Positions 13,216 through 23,964 of a stretch of 64,000 nucleotides of DNA are shown piece after piece (within the stretch, counting starts at the first letter, position 1; every line of letters starts with the position of its first letter). The translations under genes and the position numbers were made by a program. The notes beneath the pieces were generated by a model that worked only from the letters and a program-made list of their open reading frames with translations, had not been told where the DNA came from and did not search any database. Origin of the DNA: Botryotinia globosa (Eukaryota > Ascomycota > Leotiomycetes > Helotiales > Sclerotiniaceae); assembly GCA_014898425.1 (NCBI GenBank), contig RCSZ01000006.1, positions 1,922,001-1,986,000 of the forward strand. Direction: 5' to 3'.

Positions 13216-13371
13216 AATTATATTATATTATATGATATTATATTATATTATTATATATATTATATTATTTATATTATATATATTATATTATATTATATTA
13301 TATTATATTATATTATATTAGAGTATTATATTATATTATATTATATTATATTATATTATATTATATTCTCT
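13216..13371. repeat. (TATTA)n pentanucleotide repeat, interrupted
   Basis: Long runs of the pentamer ATATT/TATTA are interrupted near 13235-13270 and at 13321. The stretch is almost free of G and C. Confidence 0.9.
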
Positions 13372-13483
13372 TAATCTTACTAGTCATCTTATATTACTCT
13401 ATACTTAATATTACATGATATGATCTTATATTATTAATCTTATAATTCATTCGATGAGACTTACTAATTATCTTCTCTTCTTC

Positions 13484-13734
13484 TCTTCTCTCTTCTACTT
13501 CTAATTCATCTTCGCTTCTCCTTCTCTTATCTTCGCTTCTCTTCTCTTCTCTTCTCTTCTCTTCTCTCCCCGCTCTCCCCCGCTCTCCCGGCCCCTCTCC
13601 TTCTCCTCGCCCTCTTCCTCTCCCTCATCCCTCTCCCTCTTCCTCTCCCTCTCCCTCTCCCTCTCCTCTCCTCTCCCTCTCCCTCATCTCCCTCCCTCTC
13701 CCTCCCCTCCCCCTCCCCCTCCCCTCCCCCCTCC
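13484..13734. repeat. 250-nt polypyrimidine tract (CT-rich)
   Basis: The plus strand is almost pure C and T here, grading from CTTCT pentamers on the left to CTCCCT and CCCCTCCC units on the right. Strand asymmetry is near total, the opposite strand being polypurine. Confidence 0.9.
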
Positions 13735-14033
13735 TGTTCACATACATAAATACCCCGAAACTCACCGCGAACTCTTTACGAAATACTCAGAAATCCCTAG
13801 AAAATGCTTATATCCCTAAACCACTAACTAACAGCACCATATATAATCCATATACTAAATAAAAATATTAATAACTTATATAATAATATTATATATATAG
13901 ATTATAATTTTTTTTAAAAAAGAATAATAAATATATCAATTCTATTTCTCCACTATAGTTTTTTAATGATAAGATAATATTAATTGATTTTCTACATATT
14001 ATTACATCTTATTCTAAAAAACCTTAGGAAATA

Positions 14034-14170
14034 GAAAACAATTGTAAATAAAAAACAATTGTAAATAAAAAACAATTATAAATAAAAAACAATTATAAAT
14101 AAAAAACAATTGTAAATAAAAAACAATTATAAATAAAAAACAATTATAAATAAAAAACAATCGTAAATAA
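14034..14170. repeat. 17-bp tandem minisatellite, about 8 copies
   Basis: Eight head-to-tail copies of a 17-bp unit (AAACAATTGTAAATAAA) are present. The copies differ mainly by G/A at one position (CAATTG versus CAATTA) and the last has CAATCG. The unit sits in a larger AT-rich block (13840-14420). Confidence 0.9.
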
Positions 14171-15045
14171 TTTCTATAAAATTTCTATTTATATATATCA
14201 AATTAAGAATTCAATATTTATTAAAAAAACAAATCAAAAGATTATATAAAGAATTAACAAAATCTTTCATGTATTTTTAAAAAAAATAATAGATATTCAA
14301 TGATTATTATTAAAAAAATATATTAAAATAATAAGAATTGATGAAATTCTAATGTGTCAAGTGTGTTTTGAGTAATCAATAAATATATATTAAATAATAA
14401 TATCATTAATTAACAATCTAAAGAATAATTCAAACCTTCAACATTACTCCACCCTTCATTCATTCTTGATTCTTTATTTCACATACTCCACTCCAAATCA
14501 TCAAACTACAAACTACAAATCAAGAAACAAGAAAAAAATCCATTAAAGAATTATCATTCATGAATCATAAAATCAACGCCTAGGTAATTTATCCCATCGT
14601 ATCTTCATCTCCATCCCGCATCTCTCATTTCATTACTCATCCTCATTTCCTTTCCAAGTTCCTATACACCATGTTCCTTTCTCCTTCCATGTATTATAGA
14701 TAGATAGAGACATGAAGACGTTACCTTTTCATCATGAAAATGATCGTAAAGTCATATATGTGTCCATGTATGTACCCCTTTCACTCCCCAATCTGCACCA
14801 AACCCAAAACCAAACCAAACCAACGCATCTATCAAACAATTAAAGTAATCTCCCCCCTTCAAAAGAAATCCCAATCCATCAGAATTACTACCTATGCAAT
14901 TCAAACGCATTCCAATCTACCAGAAACTTTTCCATACTCCATGTTCCCAAAGCACCCATATCCCATCCCACATTCAATCCATTCAGATACACAAACCATT
15001 GTATACCCAAACAAAATTTCCCAAACCCCTCTCCAAAACAAAAAT
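14171..15045. other. AT-rich then C-rich intergenic, no gene seen
   Basis: The AT-rich block continues to about 14440, followed by ordinary intergenic sequence up to the end of the But2 gene. The 180-residue open frame on the plus strand (14734-15276) overlaps the real minus-strand gene and has no protein character. Confidence 0.5.
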
Positions 15046-16119
15046 CTAAGCACAAGGCACGATATAAAGACCAATAGCGCTCGGTGCACTATTCTCAAAA
15101 TATTCCAATCCCAATCCTCCCACACTCTTCGCCTCATAACTGACCGTCTTGCCAGCCGGACACGCAAATGTCGAAACCGTATATCCCTTACCGGGAAGAA
15201 CTTCAACTTTTCCAAAATCAGTTGCGACAGTTGGTTGGGTATTGTAAGTTGTATTCGCATTAGCAATACCACTTAGAAGCGAGAAATTGATTCCACCACT
15301 TTCGGTGGTTTCCTCTTCGATGCCGGTGAAGTTGTATGTGCCAGCTTGAGTAGCCGATGAGACAGGAAAAAGGAAAAGTAAGGCGCAGTTACCGGTGTAG
15401 GGGGCTGTGGATGGAACGTCGAAATTGAATATTGTGCTATTTTGTGGCGTGATGTGCGCAGTGTATTGATTACCAAATGGATGATTTGGAGATTCAGACG
15501 ATACGGGAACAATCAGATGAGGATATTCGAAAGGACCCGATGTGATATCTGTCGGGCAAGAAACTGCAGCTGTTGAAGTAGTTGATGCAGCTACAGGTGC
15601 AGATGTGGAAGTGGAAGTCGCAGCAACGACTGAAGTAGTGGATGAACTAGATGGTCTTCCCAATGCCGCGCAGCTGAAACCTCCCGTGACTATTTGAATA
15701 GTTTCGCATCCGGACGTGTTGGCTTTTGCTTGGGTAAAGATGTTATAGCTTCCATCTTCACCTGGTCCAGTTGCTGGACAGGCTACCCAATCTTCGGTTG
15801 AGTTGTTGTAGTTCAGATTTCCGTTATTTCCCAATGTGAAAAGAGTAACGGCAGAACCTTGAATACATTGAAATTGAGAAGTGGTGGGAGAGATACTGCA
15901 ATTGTGACCTTCGGCATCGGTGAGCACTTTGGCACTAATGCTATAGACACCTTGAGGCCAGGATCCACCGATGCGATTTTCTCCAATAGTGGTTTCGACA
16001 ATGGAACCGGTTGGATCACCAACGGCAGCCATGAAGAAGGTACATGGAACATTTTGTCTTTGGAGAACAGCAGCATTTGTAGAGGTTGCGAGAGTAAGGA
16101 GGGGAAATAAGTACTTCAT
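15046..16119 (-). CDS. Secreted But2-domain protein
   Basis: A single exon encodes 357 residues. It begins with a clear secretion signal (MKYLFPLLTLATSTNAAV, cleavage near residue 17). An N-terminal cysteine-containing domain (about 20-160) resembles those found in fungal cell-surface proteins. A Ser/Thr/Ala-rich linker (about 163-195, probably O-glycosylated) follows. The C-terminal region (about 205-357) starts with FEYPHLIVPVSSE and contains the pattern of the But2 C-terminal domain found in many ascomycete wall or secreted proteins. Several N-glycosylation sequons (NNST, NTSG, NSTI, NFTG, NTTY) are present. No hydrophobic GPI tail is visible at the very end. The biochemical role of the domain is unknown; the family name derives from a yeast protein and is not informative here. 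It is probably secreted or wall-associated. Confidence 0.85.
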   Translation of the reverse strand: MKYLFPLLTLATSTNAAVLQRQNVPCTFFMAAVGDPTGSIVETTIGENRIGGSWPQGVYSISAKVLTDAEGHNCSISPTTSQFQCIQGSAVTLFTLGNNGNLNYNNSTEDWVACPATGPGEDGSYNIFTQAKANTSGCETIQIVTGGFSCAALGRPSSSSTTSVVAATSTSTSAPVAASTTSTAAVSCPTDITSGPFEYPHLIVPVSSESPNHPFGNQYTAHITPQNSTIFNFDVPSTAPYTGNCALLFLFPVSSATQAGTYNFTGIEEETTESGGINFSLLSGIANANTTYNTQPTVATDFGKVEVLPGKGYTVSTFACPAGKTVSYEAKSVGGLGLEYFENSAPSAIGLYIVPCA

Positions 16120-16404
16120 GATGAAATCTTCAAGAGTTGTAGAGAATGTGTGTGTTTAGGTATTTAGGATTGGAGATTGGAGACTGGAGATTGAAGATTT
16201 AAAAATGAGTACAAGTAATGAGAGAGAGAGAGAGGATGAACTTGACGAGGTTGATATGAAGGAAGTGGAGGAGAATTAAGTGTTTTATATTTGGTATTCA
16301 AGTTGAGATGAGGAGAGGTGAAGAGGGGCTATGAGGGGCTGTGGTACAAGAAGGTAGAAGGTGGTTCGATTCGATTGATTGATTGATTGATTGATGGAAG
16401 CTGT

Positions 16405-16438
16405 AGGTAGGTAGGTAGGTAGGTAGGTAGGTAGGTAG
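16405..16438. repeat. (GTAG)n tetranucleotide microsatellite
   Basis: About eight perfect GTAG units, preceded at about 16373-16395 by a (GATT)n run. The same GTAG/CTAC motif recurs at 35750-35773, 36708-36722 and 43252-43270. Confidence 0.9.
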
Positions 16439-18307
16439 TCACGAGTCAAGTGAGTAAGAAGGATGAGAAGATGAAAATAGAATTAATCTTAGGAAAGGAA
16501 AGGAAAGGAAAGAAGTATCTGGATATATAGTTGAATAAGTTCAACTAATGAAAGTATCAACCTACCTACCTACTTATCCTGTTGATCATTACTTCTTTAC
16601 TAGAACAAACAGATTGAAGTCTCACCACTTTTCTCTAAACAAGCATTGATTTGCTTGTTTGTTTGTTTGTCTATCCACATTCACATTCACATCCACATCC
16701 ATCGTCATTATCTACCAGCTGGAGGTATTTGATCAGAGCTGCATTCTTAAAGTACTCTTTACAAGTTAGAATGGGTTGCCAGTATAACACAACACCAGTA
16801 TTACCGATAATGATATCTATGTTGCATAGTATTTACCAAATACCTCATTGCCAAGTCTTCACATATCAATATGAAACATCCAGACACCCAATCTATACTT
16901 TATCTGGTATAAAAGTGGCTGGAGAATGGGGCTGATGAACGTTCTACACTTTAATAAACCCCTCCAGGTCCAGGGCTGGATTAACACAGTGAAGTTACAT
17001 CCTTACTATTCTTTGGTGTTACTTGGTATTTGAGATGATGATGATGATGATGATGATAAGTCTTACATAGATAATATTCAACAATCATTCCATCCATTCC
17101 TCCATTCCTCCATTCCTCCATTCCTCCCTCAAACCCGATCACTCTAAAGATCTGCACAAACTTTCCCTCAATCCGCCCGCTTACAGATAAATATCAGGAT
17201 TCGCATCTCTATCCGCCTCCTTCTCTGTCTCTCTCCTATTTAAACTACCTAGGTACACTACACACCACATCACACATCACACACCACAATTCCTGACTTC
17301 CATTAATTATATGAACCCAATAGCCAATATCGATCCCTCATTTATTAACCTTCCCATATCATATCTTCTACCCCAGGATCAAAGCATAACAGACTTCCCC
17401 CCATACCCCCAATCACACCAGCGCTTACACAATCTTATTTCAACATCCATCCATCCATCCATCCATCCATCCATATACGCACGCGCCTGCAAGGTTTCCC
17501 ATATATTATACTACCTATCCCATTTCACTTCTCCCATGAACCAGACGATTCCAGAATATCGCATATCTAGGCCGTCGGCTTCTTCCCACCCTCTATTAAC
17601 AGCATATCATAATTCTGCTACCTAGGACAAAGAATCCGTCACTAATAGGAAAAGGGAGGATTGTGATGGTAATACTAATAATTCGAATGTGTACCAATGT
17701 TTCAAGGCTGTGTAACCTCATACAACGAGATGAATATAGTGATATCTACTTACTCATCTCACCTCCCTTGTGACAAGAAATAGATAGGCATCCATTACGA
17801 TTATATCCATAACCCCTATCAAGAAACACCGAAATAGAGATTCAAATTTATCTCACAAGGTTCTGGAAAGATGAAAATGAATCCTCTCTGCAATTTTCAG
17901 AAAAGATGTTGTAGTATCATATAAGGTTATTCTTTTGGGGGGAAAAAATGGAAAAAAGTATCGGATGTTTTTATGTAATGTGTATCTGTATTGTTATGTG
18001 GGCTTGTAGGTAGGTGAGTAGTCTTGCTTTTGATAAATACTTTGATATATGATTACCCAACTTGCTCTTGCAGTCCACCAGGTCCTGGACTATCATATCA
18101 TATCATATCATCTTCACGATGCTCTGTTCTCGCTACCAGACTATAATTTTACTTCCTATCATACATCCAATCACTTACTCACTCACTCACACATACACAA
18201 CCTTCCCAATCCCCACCACAACAAACCCTTCCATCACCAACCCAACTTGCACTTTAAAAACTTCGAGATATATAAGTTTCCTTTCCTTTTCTTTCCTTTT
18301 CTGCCCT

Positions 18308-18324
18308 CCCCCCCCCCCCCCCCC
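18308..18324. repeat. Poly-C homopolymer of about 17 bases
   Basis: An uninterrupted C run sits in a CT-rich context. Homopolymers of this length are error-prone in sequencing, so the exact count is uncertain. Confidence 0.85.
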
Positions 18325-19077
18325 TATACTATCTCACCAAGAAAAATTAGCGAGACTCACATACATACATACATACATACATACCTAACATCACTTCGAA
18401 ATTTCTCTATCCACTACTTATACATCCATTCACCCACCTCCAATACGAACTATTCACCTCCCCTTCCCTTTCCTCCTCCCACTCCATCCCATCTCTCCAC
18501 ATCTACATCCTACTAATCTCTCCGAATCACAAACTCAATATTCGTTATAACCTCCCTTTAAAAAGAGAAAGGGAAAAAAACACACACAAAGAGAAATACC
18601 CCGTAACACATATACATTTAATAATAAAAAAGAAAGAAAAGAAAGAAAATACTTAATCATATACATATAAAAACATATTTACAACTCTCCTCCCCTCAAA
18701 CTATATCAAAAAGCATAACCGCAATTCTCAACCGCGTATTAACTTCTCAACCTGTTTATATATATACAAAAGAATAAAACTTAAACCCAACGAGTTATTA
18801 TAAATACCTATCAAGAGCTTATGATTAATTAGAAGTATAAGAGAGATCTAGAATCTAATCTAGTATATATAATTCTATTTAAAATTAAAATCAATTTTCA
18901 GTTTTGTTATTTTATTTTATTAATTTTGCTATTATAGAAATGAAATCTTATAAGGAAATCAAATCTCAAATCTTAAATTCCAAATTCCAAAATCTAATAA
19001 TAATAAAAAGCTTCTATTCCATTACACTTCTAAACACTCACAATAATATTCAATATTCTTACTACATATCCTCTATA

Positions 19078-19188
19078 GAAAAGAAAAGAAAAGAAAAGAA
19101 AAGAAAAGAAAAGAAAAGAAAAGAAAAGAAAAGAAAAGAAAAGAAAAGAAAAGAAAAGAAAAGAAAAGAAAAGAAAAGAAAAGAAAAA
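19078..19188. repeat. (AAAAG)n pentanucleotide microsatellite, about 22 copies
   Basis: About 110 bp of perfect AAAAG repeats. Because 5 is not a multiple of 3, all frames read Lys/Arg/Glu on one strand and Phe/Ser/Leu on the other. This creates artificial open frames that are not genes. Confidence 0.95.
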
Positions 19189-20447
19189 CTATCATCTACT
19201 AGCCACATCTCAAAATCTACCATACCAATCCTTCGCACTCCTTCTCCCTCCTTCTCCCTCCATTTCCCCGTAAACTTCTCTCCCGGGTGCTCAAGTTCCC
19301 AGGTTCTCAAAGTCCTCTATGTACGATGGTCCAGTATTATACTCTAAATCCTCTTGAAGCCATCCCCAACCCCCTCAATCATTCTTCCTTTCTCTAATCC
19401 GACAAAAATACAAAAATATCAATATCCCAATATATATAAAAACAACCACAGAACCCTCATCAAACCTCACCACCATACATATCCTAAAACCCCTATTCAA
19501 AATGCCTTAAAAACCTCCACGTCATCGTTATCAACCTCCCCCCATCAAGTCTACTAGACTCCATAAAACAAAACAAAAAGACAAAAAATCAAAAGCATTC
19601 CACACAAATGACTAACAGATAGGTAAAAACCTTCGATCCATCCATCTCGAGTAACAATCCAATAATTCTCATGTACACAGGAAACCGCTAGACATCAACA
19701 TGAACAGCCACTTACGAATTGGATATGTATACTATACACGCAACTCTACATCATTGCTTTGCTCATTGAATAAGACTGGAGACTGGTGGAGTAGAGGCAA
19801 CTCGGTAATAAAGACGTAGTGCAAAGCATATACGCGAATATGGAAGACATCATCTACGCCCGAACACGCTACCAATTTTACATGTAAAGCTCAAGAAACC
19901 TACTAGCAAGACGAATCATTTCCTGGGACCCCAGTATCCAAAGCTCGGAGCGGCCTGGTGATGAACCAAGTTCAAATTTTTCCGATAGCTCCTCTTGGGA
20001 AGAATGCCTAGCCGAGAAGCTTTTTGCTCATGGTAAGGGATTGATAATCCATATATCTAAATCTGTGTATGATATGTGATAATAGATTGATTTGGTTTAC
20101 GTTGAATGAGTATCATACTATTGTAGGTCACCAAATCAATGAAAATGGCACACGGAAGTTTGATACAGCTTAATAACCACACTTGTTGAATTATGACCAA
20201 GTCACAGAGCTACTCATATTAACGAATTCTGCACTGGCTGAAAAAACTATCATATAGGAGCCAAATCCATAAAGGTCTTCAGTCACTATCCCTTAAGTTG
20301 ATCGGATATTGTAATGTTTTCATCAATCAATTATCCACTAGGTGATTGTAATTCACAGCCTCAGTCTCTTCCCCAGCTGAAACCCAAAATATGCAAAAGC
20401 GCCATTTCATAAAGTCATCGTAATCATTATAATCATCACTTTTAATG

Positions 20448-21376
20448 TCAATTCAGCATAATGACACACACATTCAACCATCCATCCGCATAACTCGCTT
20501 CCCTCATTAAATCCTCCAATGGTGCCTTGAACGGAACTGTTGCCCCATGTAAGATGACATCCGCTAAAATCGCATCTCTCCTACTTGGAAATAAACTCGG
20601 AAGAATAGTGTTGAGAGCCCCTCCCAATGTTTGAGGTTCACGAGATGCAGTTTGTGGTTGGATGAGAGTTTGTACCGTTTTAAATGCGAAAAGTGGTGGA
20701 GGTGGAGAAGAAATACCTGGAGCTTTCGATAAACTCGAGGAAGCTGGATGAGGAGTTGAAGCTGGAGATGAGGATGAAGGGAGGTATATACGTAATGGAA
20801 TATGTTTAAGAGGAGTAGCGGGATTGAGGAGGATGGTGGAAATCTTGAGGTAGGTGTGAAGATCATCTGCCGGTTTTGTAAGATTAGTTTATGCTATGTC
20901 GATGTTGTGTATGAATGTAGACCAAAAAGGGATCATACTATCTTGAACCGAGTTCCATAATTGTGTGGAATGCTCTTTTGACATGCTCATGATCCCCTTT
21001 GCATTTCCATTGCGTATGAAATCGGCCTGAATGTAGATTATAAGTAAACGAGGCTGAAAATGACTCGAGGGAGGGTAGATACTTCTTTGACACTATTGAT
21101 AAACGTATCATGGATATCAAAAGATGGGCCATCTCCCAAATCTATTCTCCATGGCAATTCTGGCTGATATAGATCACATAATAGACCAACTGGTAAATTC
21201 TTCAATGGAATTCCTTCATAGGAGAAACTTGTAACATTTTCCCCGAAGAAAGATATTAATCTTGGGAAAAGGAGCGGCAGATAAGAGACTCGGGGTATAT
21301 TTATCAAATAAGGTATTGTAGAAGAAGGATGTGTGATATACAATGGTATATGAGAGGCCCAAATGAGGGATTGCAT
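20448..21376 (-). CDS. ATG5: Autophagy protein 5 (ATG5)
   Basis: Three exons on the minus strand (21376-21083, 21026-20939, 20866-20448) splice in phase to 266 residues, close to the usual fungal length. The N-terminal ubiquitin-like region contains IPLYITHPSS, LPLLFPRLISFF and GIPLKNLPVGLLCDLY. The conserved DTFINSVKEAD motif places the acceptor lysine for ATG12 conjugation at K97, one codon before the first splice junction. It continues as FIRNGNAKGIMSMSKEH and LWNSVQD. The C-terminal ubiquitin-like domain ends with FKAPLEDLMREASYADGW. By family, ATG12-ATG5 with ATG16 acts as the E3-like enzyme that lipidates ATG8 on the forming autophagosome. A Ser/Pro-rich loop (about residues 152-175) precedes the C-terminal domain. 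The start may lie a few residues upstream, because the frame stays open before this ATG. Confidence 0.95.
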
Positions 21377-23964
21377 AACGAGAGTTCTTTGATCTTCAAC
21401 ATGTATGTTTCCAAGTGGTGTTCATGCCCACCTGGGTAGTAATAAGGCTGTGAGGTTAATCTTGGAAGGCTACGATATCTGTTGCAAGCGACTCAACACT
21501 CGTTAAGGTTTAGCTTGTGGTGACTAATCATGCAAGGCTGAGGCTGAGGATTTGCATGGATACCTAGGTAGGAGGTAGCTACGCGAAGTTTCATACTTCG
21601 GATATTGGGTGATCAGACCTTGAACCTGCAAAATTCGAACGTTGGGCATACTTTTGGATCTAATTCTAACGCTCAGAACTTCCTTTACAGTTGAACTGGT
21701 CGATGATGCAGTGGCGGTGAGAACCCTCATAGATTTTAGAATTACTAGCAACGAAATCATCGATAAGAAGAGTCCGAACGTAGCGCAGAATGTTTCTCCG
21801 CATTGGTAGCTCACCGGCCAGCTTAAGGTCCGGAAGGATCCTCATTATAGCAAAGTCTACTTTACATGCCAACCTTGTTCTTGTTTTAACACAGCTCAAA
21901 GATCCCTGAAACATCAACACGCGTTTGAAAGAGAAGCTATAAGAACTGTTCACTACAGGTAAGTTCCTGGAACCATCAGCTGGAAAGTGTAAACGAGAGA
22001 TGTTATTTCAAGATCTTACATACATGGTGGATATCTTTCCGCCCAAACAGGGTCGCTCCCAACTTGGAATTCCACTTCCTTCCCAATTCCGGCGTACGGC
22101 TCGCAAGAAATCATGCCATTCATTCCATCTATTCCAAAAGCTCTTCGTTTTAACATTTATGAGTCTCCCATGCATTCTTCTAATCGCAATAGGGGCCAAT
22201 TCCGAGCTGAACCATTTCGATACTTACTAAATCCTGAATCAATATATCGATCGTGTGGCAATCTAGATTCCATGGCCGAGGTATCCGGTGTGCCGCGCGA
22301 TTCGTCGAGGCAAGCAAATGATTGCAGAATTTCGTGGACTTTCACTTCGTCTTCTATCTTGATGGCTTGTTCCAATTCCCGAGCTTTCGAAGAAAGTATT
22401 CAAACTCCCATACGAACAATCTCGACAGGATACTTTGCGCCTGCCTACTCTAGAGGGTATACCATGTCACGTTGTATTCCAAATTAGAGTATGGTCCTGG
22501 TGCCCCCGATATCAGATCAGAGCCAGCAAATGATCTTCCTTGATCCTGTCGCGTATCTTCTCCACAACGAAAATCCTTGGTAGCCTTAGAGCTTGGACTG
22601 TAACGATAATCTGGACAAGATGTTGATTTGCCATTACAGACATTCTTCTAAGTTCTGTGCCGTTATATCAACGTTCGCCTGAACATGACAAGCAATCGTC
22701 ACAGGAGCCCCATTGAGTCAATTTAAGGGTATGGAGATCATGGGTGACAACATGTCACAATGCCACTGCAGTTCCCAAAGCTACTAAGTATAAACTACTA
22801 AAGTGGACATTATACAGCCTGCATAAGTAACAAGCATTAGCAAGAAAGGTTGTTCCCAATTTACCCAACACACTTTATGCATGGCTAATGGAGGAAGTAT
22901 TAACGTCGCGGTATGTAATTCGTCGAAAATTCTACGCTTAATCTAAATCCAACAATTCCATGATAAATAGGCACGGAACCACTTTCCTAAAATTCAAATG
23001 GCACGTAAGCCCTTTCTTATTTTATCCATTCCTTCGGGTGCGAAGAAGTCTATCTGCCGTGAGAGAATATTAACATTGCAACCATTGAATCAATCAATAC
23101 ACACAGACCTATGTCCTACAATATCGTATTCATTACCGACATTAGCAAGGAACTTTCATAGAAGGTCAAATACTTCCTAGAAGTTTCTTCAAATTTGCGC
23201 ACAGAATATTTGGTTACACTAATTACTAGGAAACGTGTCACCAAAGGAATCATCTGAGCAAGTGCTGTCTTTCAAAACCATATCAGGCTTCAGAAGTTCA
23301 ATGGGGGTCAGTTTAGATTTTTTTTTTTTTGAAAATACGCGAAATTTTAGTTAGTCCGTAGATCATCTAGATATGTCCTTCCGGAAAAGCTTGCGGCTGG
23401 CAGATTACTGTGTCTCGTCAGCTCATCTAGCCATTTTCTTGTCTCCCCTGTCTCGATCCATCCCGCAATGTTTGTGTCATCCTTGTTTCTCACGTTTGCT
23501 AGAATGAACATGGAATATACACTCTGCCTCAGATGGTGAGATTCCCGGGTTCTGGGATAGGAGAAGTCTCTTATGACTGGATACATTTGAATAGCATTGG
23601 TCGAGAGGAGCTGGGATGTTCGATGCGGAAGAAAGGAAGGTATTGGGATACAGGTATGGATACCTTGTTCTTACAATAGGTAGGGGACTCAGTGCAAGGA
23701 ATAGACAGTTTTGTTCATCCTTTGGCCTGATCTACAAATGTTACAAAACTTATATGCGGATCGATATGTAAGGTCCAGACTTTCCAGTAAAGCATAATTT
23801 TTTGTTCTTTTTGGGTTTTCATTTTTCTCACTCTTGCTCATGTTACTATCTGTTGTTCTGGCATCAATAGATCATTCATTGCCTGAATACTTGATAGGCA
23901 TGAATTTATTTCCATGTTGACTTAAATGCAAGTCCTACTATCACTACCCTCTTGAAAGTACTGA
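21377..23964. other. Intergenic, no confident gene
   Basis: Several frames of 60-125 residues lie on both strands but overlap each other and lack motifs. The only one with protein-like composition is described separately at 23347-23586. The minus-strand promoter of ATG5 should lie within the first few hundred bases. Confidence 0.45.
23347..23586 (-). CDS. Short orphan reading frame, possibly a gene remnant
   Basis: A 79-residue frame begins MYPVIRDFSYPRTRESHH and ends SGRTYLDDLRTN. The open frame extends upstream without a stop to about 23690 but with no further ATG. Its amino-acid mix (charged residues, Trp, few Ser/Pro runs) is more protein-like than the surrounding frames, e.g. GWIETGETRKWLDELTRHSN. 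No family is recognised and no splice partner was found. It could be the last exon of a small lineage-specific gene, a gene remnant, or chance. Confidence 0.25.
   Translation of the reverse strand: MYPVIRDFSYPRTRESHHLRQSVYSMFILANVRNKDDTNIAGWIETGETRKWLDELTRHSNLPAASFSGRTYLDDLRTN

Larger units (their letters stand above)
16120..20447. other. 4.3 kb low-complexity intergenic region
   Basis: This stretch contains many microsatellites (described separately where clear) and stop-poor but biased frames rich in Ser, Pro, His, Ile and Tyr. None shows a domain, a signal peptide with a credible mature chain, or phase-consistent introns. I find no supportable gene. The first 100-200 bases should include the promoter of the minus-strand But2 gene. 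Confidence 0.5.

Noticed and set aside
18904..19347. 147-residue Lys/Arg/Glu-rich frame
   Set aside because: It is the translation of the (AAAAG)n microsatellite plus flanks. The opposite strand gives an equally long Phe/Leu frame.
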